From an uncultured Flavobacteriales bacterium (GTDB lineage: Bacteria > Bacteroidota > Bacteroidia > Flavobacteriales > Crocinitomicaceae), in NCBI GenBank assembly GCA_946482515.1, contig CAMLRS010000008.1:62001-126000 (forward strand): a DNA stretch of 64,000 nucleotides, read 5' to 3'. The notes beneath the pieces were generated by a model. That model saw only the letters and a list, made by a program, of their open reading frames with translations, had not been told where the DNA came from and made no database searches. Shown in pieces: positions 11,066 through 22,064 of this stretch. The position numbers and the translations under genes are program-made. Every line of letters starts with the position of its first letter. Positions within the stretch are counted from its first letter, which is position 1.

Positions 11066-11219
11066 TTTTTATCTAAATATAGGAACTTGTGTTAACAAAT
11101 TCCAGTCCATTTTTCCGAGCAGATTTTGGGATTCCAAGATAAAAGGGTTCTACACAGTTATCCACTTTCCGCTTTTGATTGTTTCCCGGCACTGCGGTTT
11201 TTTGCATGGAAGGCAAGCG

Positions 11220-11227
11220 TATTTTTG
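11220..11227 (+). promoter_or_regulatory. -7 box before the arginase-like gene
   Basis: TATTTTTG, exact match, 14 bases before the ATG at 11242, giving a leader of about 9 bases. Confidence 0.5.
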
Positions 11228-11241
11228 TTCAAAGTAGCTGA

Positions 11242-12399
11242 ATGAAAGACATCTCCATTTATTTCGCGCCTGTCGCTGCGGAAACCGATCTCCCTGCTGA
11301 ATCGCTCGGTACATGCGTTTACCGTCATACCGAAGATGGCTTTCCTGCAATCGACCAGAGTGGCGTAGCGCTGTTGTATGTGCCTGAATTCCGCAATGGC
11401 CACCCGGAGCTTCACCGCCAATCCGACGATGCGTTCCGCGATGCACTTTACAGTTATTTTCCTGGTCCCGGATGGAGAGGCCAGCTTTATGACCTGGGCA
11501 ACCTGTTGCCGGGTGAACGCGTCGAGGATACGTATTTCGCCCTTTCACAGGTCGTGGCCGAGCTCGTAAAAAAGAAAGTCATTCCGGTTGTGATCGGCGG
11601 CACACAAGACCTCACGTTTGCCATGTACCAGGGCTACGAATCGCTTGAGCAGCTGATCAATGTTATGAGCATCGATTCACGGCTTGATCTGGGCGATCCC
11701 GACCAGCCATTGGGAAAAGACGCTTTCGTGAACAAGCTGCTGATGCACCGCCCGTGCTTCCTGTTCAACTATTCCGTGTTGGGCTACCAGTCGCCGTTCG
11801 TGAAGCAAAGCGAGCTCGATTTGTTTGAAAAGCTCTACTTCGATACCGTTCGACTCGGGGAATTCACGGCAAATCCACGCATTGCAGAGCCGCTGCTGCG
11901 CAATTCCGATCTCCTGACCATCGATCTGCAAGCTATTAAGAGCAGCGAGTTTTCGGGAACTTATTATACCAGCCCGAACGGGTTTAATAACCAGGAAATC
12001 TGCCAGCTGACCCGTTATGCCGGCATCAGCGACAAGCTCACCGCATTGGGTGTTTTCAACCTGCTGCCGGGCAATATTTCACCAGCGGCCCACAACGAAG
12101 TGGCGCAGCTGATCTGGTATTTTATCGATGGAGTAGAGCAGCGTGTAGGGGATTTCCCGATCGGCAGCAAAAAAGAATACACAAAATTTACCGTGTTCCT
12201 GGAAGAAATCCAGCACGACCTTATTTTCTTCAAAAGCAACAAATCTGAGCGCTGGTGGATGGAAGTCCCTTATCCTCCGAAAGAAGGGATGAAATACGAG
12301 CGCCATCACCTGGTTCCATGCAACAAAGGCGACTACGATGCAGCGTTAAAAAATGATATTCCGGACCTCTGGTGGAGAACATATCAAAAATTAGGATAA
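11242..12399 (+). CDS. Arginase/formimidoylglutamase-fold protein, probably inactive
   Basis: A 385-residue member of the ureohydrolase fold, of the type found beside T9SS genes in Flavobacteriia and usually annotated formimidoylglutamase. The three metal motifs are recognisable but damaged. GGxHxxTF reads GGTQDLTF (His to Gln). DAHxD reads DSRLD (His to Arg). The SxDxD motif reads TIDLQ (second Asp to Gln). Half of the six expected manganese ligands are therefore missing, so I infer a pseudoenzyme. It lies 191 bases upstream of porP on the same strand. The conserved closeness to the gliding/secretion genes suggests a supporting role there, but that is inference from context. Start follows the TATTTTTG box. 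Confidence 0.85.
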   Translation: MKDISIYFAPVAAETDLPAESLGTCVYRHTEDGFPAIDQSGVALLYVPEFRNGHPELHRQSDDAFRDALYSYFPGPGWRGQLYDLGNLLPGERVEDTYFALSQVVAELVKKKVIPVVIGGTQDLTFAMYQGYESLEQLINVMSIDSRLDLGDPDQPLGKDAFVNKLLMHRPCFLFNYSVLGYQSPFVKQSELDLFEKLYFDTVRLGEFTANPRIAEPLLRNSDLLTIDLQAIKSSEFSGTYYTSPNGFNNQEICQLTRYAGISDKLTALGVFNLLPGNISPAAHNEVAQLIWYFIDGVEQRVGDFPIGSKKEYTKFTVFLEEIQHDLIFFKSNKSERWWMEVPYPPKEGMKYERHHLVPCNKGDYDAALKNDIPDLWWRTYQKLG

Positions 12400-12590
12400 C
12401 TTTATTGATAGTTTCACGTAGACCTGAATGGTTGTGAAAAATCGGTGAATTCAACAAGCCAGTGTGGAAAACCATCAACTTGTCGGCAAAAAATTTTTAT
12501 TGTTGCAAAACAATACTTATTTTAGTCGCCAATTGGCTAATTTTTGTTAAAAAGAATCCGAAGATTACCATTTACTAAGTACGCTATTTT

Positions 12591-13538
12591 ATGAAGAAAA
12601 AAATACTCGCTTTATCTGCGTTGCTTCTTGCTTCCACAAGCGTTTTCAGTCAGCAGGACATGTTGGTAACCCATTTTATCTTTAATAAGATGACATTTAA
12701 CCCGGGTGCTGCCGGAATTGATGACGGGATCTGTGGTACGATGTTGTACCGCAACCAGTGGGACAAAGTAAATGGTGCGCCAAACTCGGCCATCCTCAAC
12801 GTTGAAGCGAACATGCATCGCTGGGCTCCGATTGGTGTAGGTCTTTCATTTGCACACGATGCGATCGGTTTCAACCGTCAGAATAACCTGTTGGCGAATG
12901 GTTCTTACCATGTGATCACTTCCCAGGGAACCCTCGGGATCGGTGTTGGCCTTGGTATGATCAACTTCGGTCTTAGCCCGACATGGGTGCCGCCGGTGAC
13001 CATGCAGGATGCAACTCTTCCTGCTTCAAGCGCAGCTACAACATTCGACGTAAACGCCGGTTTGTACTGGAAAGGTGCAAATGCTCCTTATTATGTAGGT
13101 ATTTCTTCCACGCACCTGTCGGCTCCGACACTCGAGCAGGCTTCTGTTCTGGGTGCTGCCAGCAATGTGACGTACAACTCAGCTCGTCACTACTACCTGA
13201 TGGGAGGTTATAAATTTGTAAACGTGATCGGTAGCCAGGGTTCAATCGATGCCCAAATGATGGTCCGTACAGATATGATCAAAGTGTCTCCGGAATTGAA
13301 TGTTCGTTACCTGCATGGCAATCTGTTTTACGGAGGTTTGAGCTTCCGAGCCTTTGACGGTGTGGCATTTATGGGTGGTGTTACACCAATCCCGAACTTC
13401 ATGGTTGGGTACTCATACGACCTTACATTGAACAAGCTCTCGACGATTTCTCGTGGTTCACACGAGTTGGTGCTGAAGTATTGTTACTACCTTCCGCCAA
13501 TTCCAATACAAAAATCAAAACACCCGAGATACTTGTAA
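12591..13538 (+). CDS. PorP/SprF family outer-membrane protein
   Basis: T9SS outer-membrane beta-barrel of the PorP/SprF family, which anchors cell-surface adhesins and helps secretion. The 315-residue precursor has a signal peptide ending VFSQQ. It is followed by the family start QDMLVTHFIFNKMTFNPGAAG, a run of amphipathic strands with GxGxGLG loops, and a last strand ELVLKYCYYLPP. The protein ends in a short KSKHPRYL tail. It opens the T9SS cluster, 115 bases before gldK. It resembles porP most by position, but sprF-like paralogues exist and the family contains several copies per genome. Confidence 0.88.
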   Translation: MKKKILALSALLLASTSVFSQQDMLVTHFIFNKMTFNPGAAGIDDGICGTMLYRNQWDKVNGAPNSAILNVEANMHRWAPIGVGLSFAHDAIGFNRQNNLLANGSYHVITSQGTLGIGVGLGMINFGLSPTWVPPVTMQDATLPASSAATTFDVNAGLYWKGANAPYYVGISSTHLSAPTLEQASVLGAASNVTYNSARHYYLMGGYKFVNVIGSQGSIDAQMMVRTDMIKVSPELNVRYLHGNLFYGGLSFRAFDGVAFMGGVTPIPNFMVGYSYDLTLNKLSTISRGSHELVLKYCYYLPPIPIQKSKHPRYL

Positions 13539-13652
13539 ATTCAAAAAAAAACAAAAATCTTTGTAACCATTTTTTGAACAACGCCGTTATATCTTTCAAA
13601 TTGACCTGTAGAAACGTTGATGATAGATCCGGAGTTGTAAAATTGAACGAGA

Positions 13653-15197
13653 ATGAAAAAACTGTTGTTAATCTGTTTAATAGGTCCATTTCTTATTGGT
13701 TGTTCGCAACGTAGCGGACATCTGACCGGTGTAATTGGCCGCCGAGTGTACCATCCTGAGATTCCTCTGGGAATGGTGTACATTCCATCAGGTTCATACA
13801 ATATGGGTGAGAATGATCAGGATGTTCCCTTCCTGCATCAGACGCGTGCTAAGACGGTCTCCGTACAGGCATTCTATATGGACCAGACGGAAATCACCAA
13901 CAACGAGTACCGCCAGTTTGTGGAGTGGGTTCGTGATTCCATGGCACGTGAGCGTATCTACGCAGGTGCTGCGGAAGACGACGATGCCGAGCGTTTCATC
14001 AACTACAGTGACATGTATTTTGATGAAGGGTCACTGGAATTCGTTGAGTACGATCCGTCCGACCGTGCGTTGAACCGTACATTGTTCTCCCTGAACTGGG
14101 ATCGCAAGTTCGATTACAACGATCCGGAAATCGTTCCATTGCTCGCTGATATGTACTATCCGCAGCCTGAGCGCTTCTACAACCGTCGTGAATTCGATAC
14201 GCGTAAGCTTGTTTACAAGTACTACTGGATCGATCTGCGTGAAGCTGCACGTCGTGGCCGTATCGAGATCGTACCAAACGGATACGATAACCAGCGCAAC
14301 AAAGTCTCTGACGAGCACCGTGAGCTGAACACGCCTCCGCATCCATTTACGGAAGAAGATCAGGGTCAAGACCTCGATATGGGGTACTTCAACAAAAAAG
14401 GACAGAACAACGCTATCCGCGGGCATGCTAACCGTCAGCGTTTCATCATCGACGAAGAAATCAACGTTTACCCGGATACACTTTGCTGGGTGCGCGATTT
14501 CACCTACTCGTTCCACGATCCGATGACCAATATGTACTTCTGGCACCCGGCATACGACAACTACCCGCTGGTAGGAGTTACCTGGGTACAGGCGAAAGCA
14601 TTCAGTGTATGGCGTACGCAATTGCTGAACAACTGGCTTATCGCAATGGGCGACCTGTTTGTGAACGATTTCCGTTTGCCAACTGAGGCAGAGTGGGAGC
14701 GTGCAGCACGTGGTGACCTGGCCAACTCGGCTTACCCTTGGGGAGGTCCATACATCCGTAACGAGTCCGGCTGTTTCCTTGGCAACTTTAAGCCAATGCG
14801 CGGTCGTTACTTTGAGGACGGTGGTTTCCACACAGTGAAAGCTTACTCATACAACCCGAATGGTTGGGGTCTGTACTGTATGTCCGGTAACGTTGCTGAG
14901 TGGTGCGAAACTGCTTACGATGAGTCGATGTACGAGTTCTCACATGACCTTAACACAGAATACCGTTATGACGCTATGGACTGGGATCCGCCTTCAATGA
15001 AGCGCAAAGTGATCCGTGGAGGTTCCTGGAAAGACATCGGTTACTACCTGCAAACATCGACTCGTACCTACGAGTACCAGGATACAGCCAAATCGTACAT
15101 CGGATTCCGAAATGTGGCAACACACCTCGGTCGTGGTGGACGTGACGTCTCAAAAGAAGGCGGTGAAGAAATTCGTAGCGATATCCAACTTCGCTAG
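13653..15197 (+). CDS. gldK: T9SS lipoprotein GldK (PorK)
   Basis: Outer-membrane lipoprotein that forms the periplasmic ring of the type IX secretion system with GldN. The signal peptide has a lipobox (FLIGCSQ, Cys about residue 17). The rest is a formylglycine-generating-enzyme/SUMF1 fold: MVYIPSGSYNMG and TEITNNEYRQFVEW at the start, LPTEAEWERAARGD and WGGPYIRN in the middle, GNVAEWCETAY and VIRGGSWKD near the end. No catalytic cysteine pair of true FGEs is apparent, as expected for a structural relative. The 514-residue length is normal for the family. It is 63 bases upstream of gldL in the same transcript. Confidence 0.95.
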   Translation: MKKLLLICLIGPFLIGCSQRSGHLTGVIGRRVYHPEIPLGMVYIPSGSYNMGENDQDVPFLHQTRAKTVSVQAFYMDQTEITNNEYRQFVEWVRDSMARERIYAGAAEDDDAERFINYSDMYFDEGSLEFVEYDPSDRALNRTLFSLNWDRKFDYNDPEIVPLLADMYYPQPERFYNRREFDTRKLVYKYYWIDLREAARRGRIEIVPNGYDNQRNKVSDEHRELNTPPHPFTEEDQGQDLDMGYFNKKGQNNAIRGHANRQRFIIDEEINVYPDTLCWVRDFTYSFHDPMTNMYFWHPAYDNYPLVGVTWVQAKAFSVWRTQLLNNWLIAMGDLFVNDFRLPTEAEWERAARGDLANSAYPWGGPYIRNESGCFLGNFKPMRGRYFEDGGFHTVKAYSYNPNGWGLYCMSGNVAEWCETAYDESMYEFSHDLNTEYRYDAMDWDPPSMKRKVIRGGSWKDIGYYLQTSTRTYEYQDTAKSYIGFRNVATHLGRGGRDVSKEGGEEIRSDIQLR

Positions 15198-15260
15198 GAA
15201 TACACAACAACAATCAAATACAAACAAAAATCTTAGTTAAACCTAAAAAACAAGAAAACT

Positions 15261-16079
15261 ATGAAACCAGGAAGTAAAGGATGGAAAAAGTTTATGGCGA
15301 AACTCTACGGTTTTGGCGCGGCAGTCGTAATCGTTGGGGCTTTGTTTAAAATTCAGCACTGGCCGGGAGCATCTGAAATGCTTATCGTAGGTCTTAGTAC
15401 TGAAGCACTGATCTTCATCTTCTCGGCATTCGAACCGATCCACGAAGATCCAAACTGGGAGCTTGTCTATCCTGAACTCGCATTGGGCCACAGCGATGAC
15501 CTTGATCACGATGCATTGCCTGCAGCAGGCGGTCGCGGAGGTCGCGGTGGATCAGGAATTACTGATCAGCTTGACAAAATGTTGGAAGAAGCAAAAATCG
15601 ACGGACAGCTCCTCGAGCGCTTGGGTGACGGTATGCGTGCACTCGGCGAAAACGCAGCTCAGCTGAAAGGCGTTACTTCTGCAGCAGCAGCTACAGATTC
15701 TTACGTATCTTCTCTCCAGGCAGCTTCTGATAAAGTAGCTTCCCTGTCTGAAGCTTACGAGCGTGCTTCCGTATCTATTTCCGGAATGACATCCAATACA
15801 CAGGAAGGTGAGTCCTTCGGTGAGCAAATGCAAAAAGTTTCCAAGAACCTCGCGGCTCTGAACAACGTATACGAGCTCCAATTGAAAGGCTCTTCTGCAC
15901 ACCTCGAGGCTACGGAGAAATTCCAGGCTCAGGTAACTGAAATGATGAAAAATCTCTCTGACTCAGCTGAAGATACACGTCTGTACAAAGAAAACATGGC
16001 GATGTTGTCTAAAAACCTGACAGATCTGAATGCTGTTTACGGTAATATGCTGAAAGCTATGACAATTACACGTAGCTAA
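15261..16079 (+). CDS. gldL: T9SS inner-membrane motor protein GldL (PorL)
   Basis: Inner-membrane stator-like subunit that, with GldM, converts proton-motive force into movement and energises T9SS. Two transmembrane helices lie near the N-terminus (about 13-32 and 38-56), separated by the short FKIQHWPGASEM loop typical of GldL. The helix residue Glu in LSTEALIFIFSAFEP is the expected proton-linked acidic position. A Gly-rich linker (AAGGRGGRGG) leads to a long coiled-coil cytoplasmic tail. 272 residues. Only one gldL is present although gldM and gldN are doubled. Confidence 0.95.
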   Translation: MKPGSKGWKKFMAKLYGFGAAVVIVGALFKIQHWPGASEMLIVGLSTEALIFIFSAFEPIHEDPNWELVYPELALGHSDDLDHDALPAAGGRGGRGGSGITDQLDKMLEEAKIDGQLLERLGDGMRALGENAAQLKGVTSAAAATDSYVSSLQAASDKVASLSEAYERASVSISGMTSNTQEGESFGEQMQKVSKNLAALNNVYELQLKGSSAHLEATEKFQAQVTEMMKNLSDSAEDTRLYKENMAMLSKNLTDLNAVYGNMLKAMTITRS

Positions 16080-16152
16080 TACCTGATCCAGGTAAAAAGC
16101 AGTGTTATTGCAATTTAACTTTATTGTAAACCAATCAATAGATTAAGTAATC

Positions 16153-17892
16153 ATGGCAGGAGGAAAAGAAACCCCTAGACAGAAGATGATCGGTATGATG
16201 TACCTCGTACTGACCGCACTTCTCGCTCTTAACGTGTCCAAGGCTATCCTGGATGCATTCGTAGCCATTGAAGAAAACATTCAGGTTGCTAACCAGAATG
16301 AGTTCGGACGTGGTGAAGAAAAAAAGGCTGACTTGCAAGCAGTGGCGACGGATAAAACAACGCCGGATGTTGCAAAGAAAGCACAACGTCTGATGACGTT
16401 CGTCACTAAGATTGACGAGATGACCGCAAAGCAAGTTCAATACATCGACAAACTGAAGTTGGAGATTTTGAAGGAGTGCGGCGAGAACGTCGATCAAAAA
16501 GGTGAAGGATTTATTATCAAGACACCATTTGATGCAAAATTCCCACTTCGTCCTATCCGTATGGACCTGATGAAGGTTGACGGTAAAGACAAATACGATG
16601 AGCCAATGAAGGTGATGGGGATCGCAGATGATATCAAGAAGCCTGTAGGTGAAGGTAAAAAACTGTGGGATTCATACCTGAATTTCCGTAAGGAGCTGAT
16701 CGAGCTCGTAGTGTCTTCGGCTTCTACAGAAGAGAAAAAATACTTCTTCAAAGATCCGAACATCAACACAGCAGATCAAAAAGAGATCTCCAAGAAGCTT
16801 GACAAAGCAATGAATGATGTGATCATGGATGAGCGTGATATGGTGAAAAAGATCTACGCTTCCCTCACAAAACAAGAGTATGCTGATATGCACGAAGGTG
16901 AGATCAAAGACGTTCATTGGATTGGACGTACATTTGACCACTCTCCTTCAGTAGCAGCACTTGCTTCCCTGTCTTCTTTGCAGAAAGAGATCCTTACAGC
17001 TCGTGCTGATGCCGTTACCCTGATCCGTCAGCGTGTAGGTGGTGGTGAATACTCCTTCAACAAAATCATGCCGTTGGCTTATGGTCCTTCCATTGCCAAC
17101 GCGAATGAAGAAGTAGAAGTACAGGTTCTCATGGCCGCATTCGACTCTGACAAGCAGCCTATCGTTACTGTAAACGGTGGTACGCTTCGTGAGACCAAAG
17201 AAGGTAAAGGTTATGTAACTGCCAAAGGTGGTGGTGCAGAGCTGAAACTGTCTGGTACAATTACCATTTTGAACAAATCTGGTATTCCAAAGACACAGCC
17301 TTGGGAGCACACAGTGAAGATCATGAAACCACAGGGAACAGTTTCCCTGCCTGAAATGAACATGCTTTACCGCGGTTACAACAACATCGTGGAAGGTGTA
17401 GCTTCAGGTTATGATGAGACAGTACTGAGCGGAAATGGTGTAAGCCTTACCAAATCAGGAAGCCAATACATCGGTCGTGTAACCGGAACAGGTCGTGAAG
17501 CATCGATCACTATTTCCGGACGCAACAACGTGACGAAGAAGACAGAATCACTCGGAGTATTCAAATTCCGTGTATCGAACCTGCCTCCACCACAGCTGTA
17601 CCTCGGTACACTGTCGAGCGGTTCATCAGCTTCTTCTTCATCCGTAAAAGCAATGACAAGCCTGTTCATGAAGTATCCGCCGGAAATTCCACTGAAAGCT
17701 ACGTTCGACGTAGGTACATGGGAAGTTTCTGTAACCGGAGCTCCAAGAACCGTTCAAGGTTCAGGATCACGTTTGTCACCAGAAGCGGTAAGTTTGATCA
17801 AACAGGCTAAGCCAGGGAATACTGTAAGTATCTCCGGTAAATTTAAAGGCCCGAACTCCGGATTTGCTGCTTGTGTGATTAAAGTACAGTAA
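16153..17892 (+). CDS. gldM: T9SS motor/shaft protein GldM (PorM), first copy
   Basis: Partner of GldL: one transmembrane helix (about residues 14-34, MYLVLTALLALNVSKAILDAF) is followed by a long periplasmic shaft of beta domains reaching GldK/GldN. 579 residues. The start MAGGKETPRQKM is the family start. Conserved blocks include VHWIGRTFDHSPSVAALASLSSLQKEILTARADA and KYPPEIPL. The C-terminus is GPNSGFAACVIKVQ; a damaged copy of this end is found at 19090-19148. The first 63 bases are almost identical to the second copy at 20283 (see findings). Spaced 73 bases from gldL and 20 from gldN. Confidence 0.95.
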   Translation: MAGGKETPRQKMIGMMYLVLTALLALNVSKAILDAFVAIEENIQVANQNEFGRGEEKKADLQAVATDKTTPDVAKKAQRLMTFVTKIDEMTAKQVQYIDKLKLEILKECGENVDQKGEGFIIKTPFDAKFPLRPIRMDLMKVDGKDKYDEPMKVMGIADDIKKPVGEGKKLWDSYLNFRKELIELVVSSASTEEKKYFFKDPNINTADQKEISKKLDKAMNDVIMDERDMVKKIYASLTKQEYADMHEGEIKDVHWIGRTFDHSPSVAALASLSSLQKEILTARADAVTLIRQRVGGGEYSFNKIMPLAYGPSIANANEEVEVQVLMAAFDSDKQPIVTVNGGTLRETKEGKGYVTAKGGGAELKLSGTITILNKSGIPKTQPWEHTVKIMKPQGTVSLPEMNMLYRGYNNIVEGVASGYDETVLSGNGVSLTKSGSQYIGRVTGTGREASITISGRNNVTKKTESLGVFKFRVSNLPPPQLYLGTLSSGSSASSSSVKAMTSLFMKYPPEIPLKATFDVGTWEVSVTGAPRTVQGSGSRLSPEAVSLIKQAKPGNTVSISGKFKGPNSGFAACVIKVQ

Positions 17893-17912
17893 GAGAAATA
17901 AAACAATAGAAA

Positions 17913-18911
17913 ATGAAACGGTTACTAATCTGCGCGGCGGTTGCCCTGAATGGTGTAGCGCTGGCACAACCGGAGATCAACGGTGGACCTGTCAACGTTC
18001 CGTATAACGGAGTGGTTGATGGAGTATACATCCAGGAGCATATCCCGACCAAGCGGATGATCCCTTACGAGTTCGTTCGCGAAGCGGATGTGACCTGGAG
18101 CAAACGTATCTGGCGTGCGATTGACATGCGTGAGAAAATTAATCACACGATGTACCTGCCGTTCGACTCCTACGACTCCGAAAACAACTGGGTGCGTAAT
18201 GCCTCGCGCTGGTCTTTGTGGACAATCATGAAGCACCACATCCTGATCGGTGACCTGAAGATGTTTTCACCTTACAACCCGTATCAGTTCCAGCTCAAGG
18301 ATGGCGACCAGTTCAAGTATCCTGTAGTGCCGGAGCCAGGCAAGAATTATGCAACCGACTCGGCTTACCGCCAGGTAGCATTCTCTTACCTCGGGAAACT
18401 GGGTGCGCAGTCTACAACGCCGTTGGCAAACATGTACGGGGAAGACTCTGTGATCTATCTTCCGGATGGAACAACAGAATATGTTTACCCTGCGCGTGAT
18501 ACATCCTGGTTCCTTTCACAGGACGTTGTGCAGTACCGCTTGAAAGAAGACTGGTTCTTCGATAAAGAACGCTCTGTACTGGATGTTCGTATCCTTGGAA
18601 TTGCGCCGGTGATTTACGACAAAGACGAAACAGGTCAGATCATTGGTCTGCGTGAGTTGTTCTGGTTGTACTTCCCGCATTGCCGTTACATTTTCAATAA
18701 CTACTTCGTCTACAACACGCACAACGACGCGCAGTGGATGAGCTTTGACGATATGTTCTGGAAACGCCAGTTCAGCAGTACCATCTACAAAGAGAGCAAC
18801 GTGTTTGACCGAAATGTAGAAACGTACCGCACAGGTGTCGACGCGCTGATGGAATCGGAGAAAATCACCGAAGAAATCCGCCTGTTCGAACACGATGTAT
18901 GGCATTTCTAA
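17913..18911 (+). CDS. gldN: T9SS periplasmic protein GldN (PorN), first copy
   Basis: Periplasmic partner of GldK in the secretion ring. The 332-residue precursor has a signal peptide ending ALAQPE. The body is typical: NVPYNGVVDGVYIQEH, EADVTWSKRIWRAIDMREKINH, YPVVPEPGKN, a histidine/cysteine-containing WLYFPHCRYIFNNYF, and the end LFEHDVWHF. It starts 20 bases after gldM and is followed by a clear terminator at 18931, so the primary transcript gldKLMN appears to end here. Confidence 0.95.
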   Translation: MKRLLICAAVALNGVALAQPEINGGPVNVPYNGVVDGVYIQEHIPTKRMIPYEFVREADVTWSKRIWRAIDMREKINHTMYLPFDSYDSENNWVRNASRWSLWTIMKHHILIGDLKMFSPYNPYQFQLKDGDQFKYPVVPEPGKNYATDSAYRQVAFSYLGKLGAQSTTPLANMYGEDSVIYLPDGTTEYVYPARDTSWFLSQDVVQYRLKEDWFFDKERSVLDVRILGIAPVIYDKDETGQIIGLRELFWLYFPHCRYIFNNYFVYNTHNDAQWMSFDDMFWKRQFSSTIYKESNVFDRNVETYRTGVDALMESEKITEEIRLFEHDVWHF

Positions 18912-18930
18912 ACTAGAGTATTCTTATTTG

Positions 18931-18964
18931 AAAGCCCCGCAGTTTTTACTTCGGGGCTTTTTTA
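18931..18964 (+). terminator. Terminator of the gldKLMN transcript
   Basis: Nine-pair stem AAAGCCCCG/CGGGGCTTT followed by TTTATT, 20 bases after the gldN stop. It separates gldN from the second copies. Confidence 0.85.
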
Positions 18965-19089
18965 TTGCTTCAGTTTTTTACGGAATCCTTCGTAATAGCT
19001 CACTTTCCGTGTAACAAGATCAGATTTAAGCGTTTAAAATTCAGATCATGCTTTCCCGGCCAGAACCACCTGAATCATCTGAACCGGAC

Positions 19090-19148
19090 ATCCGGTAACC
19101 TTCGGAATAATTCCGGATTTGCTGCTAGCGTGAACTACTCAACGAGGA
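19090..19148 (+). pseudogene. Remnant of a gldM 3' end upstream of gldN2
   Basis: Read from ACATCCGGTAAC, the DNA gives SGNLRNNSGFAASV, matching SGKFKGPNSGFAACV from the C-terminus of gldM (17832-17876). The stretch TCCGGATTTGCTGCT is identical at 19112-19126 and 17857-17871, and TCCGGTAA is shared further upstream. It sits just before gldN2, where a gldM would lie in a gldM-gldN pair. It is too short to work and has no start of its own. The match is closer to the first gldM than to gldM2 (which ends VNGYASVVITVI). Confidence 0.7.
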
Positions 19149-19167
19149 AATTTTAAACTACAGCAAC

Positions 19168-20154
19168 ATGAAACAGTTACTAATGGGCATAGTCGTCATC
19201 CTGAATGGAGCGGTGCTCGCACAAGGTGGACCGATCAACGTTCCTTATCCGGGAATAGTTGACGGACTGTACATCGGAGAACACATTCCGACCAAACGAC
19301 TGATTCCGTACGAATTCGTTCGGGAAGCAGATGTCATCTGGAGCAAACGGGTCTGGCGCGCGATTGACATGCGTGAGAAGATCAATCATTCGCTATACTA
19401 TCCCTTCGATACCTACGATTCGGAAAACAATTGGGTGCTGAATTCTTCCCATTGGTCTTTGTGGACGATACTGAAGCATCATATTCTGCAAGGCGACCTG
19501 AAGATTTTTTCGCCCTACAATCCGTATCAGTTCCAGCTCAAGGATGGCGATCAGTTTAAATATCCCGTTGTTCCGGAACCGGGTAAAAACTACGCGACCG
19601 ATTCGGTTTACAGGCAAATTGTGTTTTCTTATCTCGGAAAGCTCGGGCCGCAGTCTGTAACACCAATACCAACATACGACGGCCAGGATTCAGTGATCTA
19701 TCTTCCGACCGGAGAAATTGAATACGTCTATCCGCCGCGCGATACTTCCTGGTTCCTTTCGCAGGATATCGTCCAGTACCGGTTGAAAGAAGACTGGTTC
19801 TTCGACAAAGAGCGCTCGGTCATGGATGTGCGTATTTTAGGTATCGCGCCGGTGATTTACGACAGGGATGAAACCGGTCAGATCATCGGACTGCGCGAAT
19901 TGTTCTGGCTCTACTTTCCGCATTGCCGCTACGTGCTCAACAATTATTATGTCTACAATCCCGACAACGACGCGCAGTGGATGAGCTTCGATGACCTGTT
20001 CTGGAAGCGCCGGTTCAGCAGCACCATTTACAAGGAAAGCAACGTGTTTGACCGGAGCGTGGAATCTTACCGGACGGGCGTCGACGCGCTGATGGAATCG
20101 GAAAAGATCAATGAAGAGATCCGCTTATTCGAGCACGATGTCTGGCACTTCTAA
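19168..20154 (+). CDS. Second GldN-family protein (GldO-like)
   Basis: 328 residues, very close to the first gldN along its whole length (same blocks NVPYPGIVDGLYIGEH, EADVIWSKRVWRAIDM, YPVVPEPGKN, WLYFPHCRYV, LFEHDVWHF) with a signal peptide ending AVLAQ. Flavobacterium johnsoniae carries a comparable gldN-gldO pair that is partly redundant for secretion, so a backup or variant ring subunit is likely. Most differences in the DNA are synonymous, so the gene is under selection. Its own promoter was not recognised; the region before it contains the gldM remnant. Confidence 0.92.
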   Translation: MKQLLMGIVVILNGAVLAQGGPINVPYPGIVDGLYIGEHIPTKRLIPYEFVREADVIWSKRVWRAIDMREKINHSLYYPFDTYDSENNWVLNSSHWSLWTILKHHILQGDLKIFSPYNPYQFQLKDGDQFKYPVVPEPGKNYATDSVYRQIVFSYLGKLGPQSVTPIPTYDGQDSVIYLPTGEIEYVYPPRDTSWFLSQDIVQYRLKEDWFFDKERSVMDVRILGIAPVIYDRDETGQIIGLRELFWLYFPHCRYVLNNYYVYNPDNDAQWMSFDDLFWKRRFSSTIYKESNVFDRSVESYRTGVDALMESEKINEEIRLFEHDVWHF

Positions 20155-20228
20155 GTGATGTTGGATGTTGGATTTTTGATGTTGGATGGAATCAAAAATT
20201 CAACATCTAGCATCAAAAATCCTGAAAA
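20155..20228 (+). repeat. GATGTTGGAT repeat words with a 12-bp inverted repeat
   Basis: Begins at the gldN2 stop. GATGTTGGAT recurs three times in about 30 bases, and GGATTTTTGATG (20170-20181) is inverted at 20211-20222. The same word is seen at 34946-34974 and near the MFS stop at about 53131. Confidence 0.6.
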
Positions 20229-20282
20229 GCCGGTTACTATTTCTTCCTGCCGCATTTCCTCTGAAACCTAAAACAATAAATC

Positions 20283-22022
<1,740 letters not shown>

Positions 22023-22064
22023 TAAATTTGGTGACTCCAATCCATGACTGGCTGGTTATTTTTC

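Noticed and set aside
18965..19156. 63-residue open frame between gldN and gldN2
   Set aside because: It begins within the terminator tail; only its end is meaningful, and that is explained as the gldM remnant.
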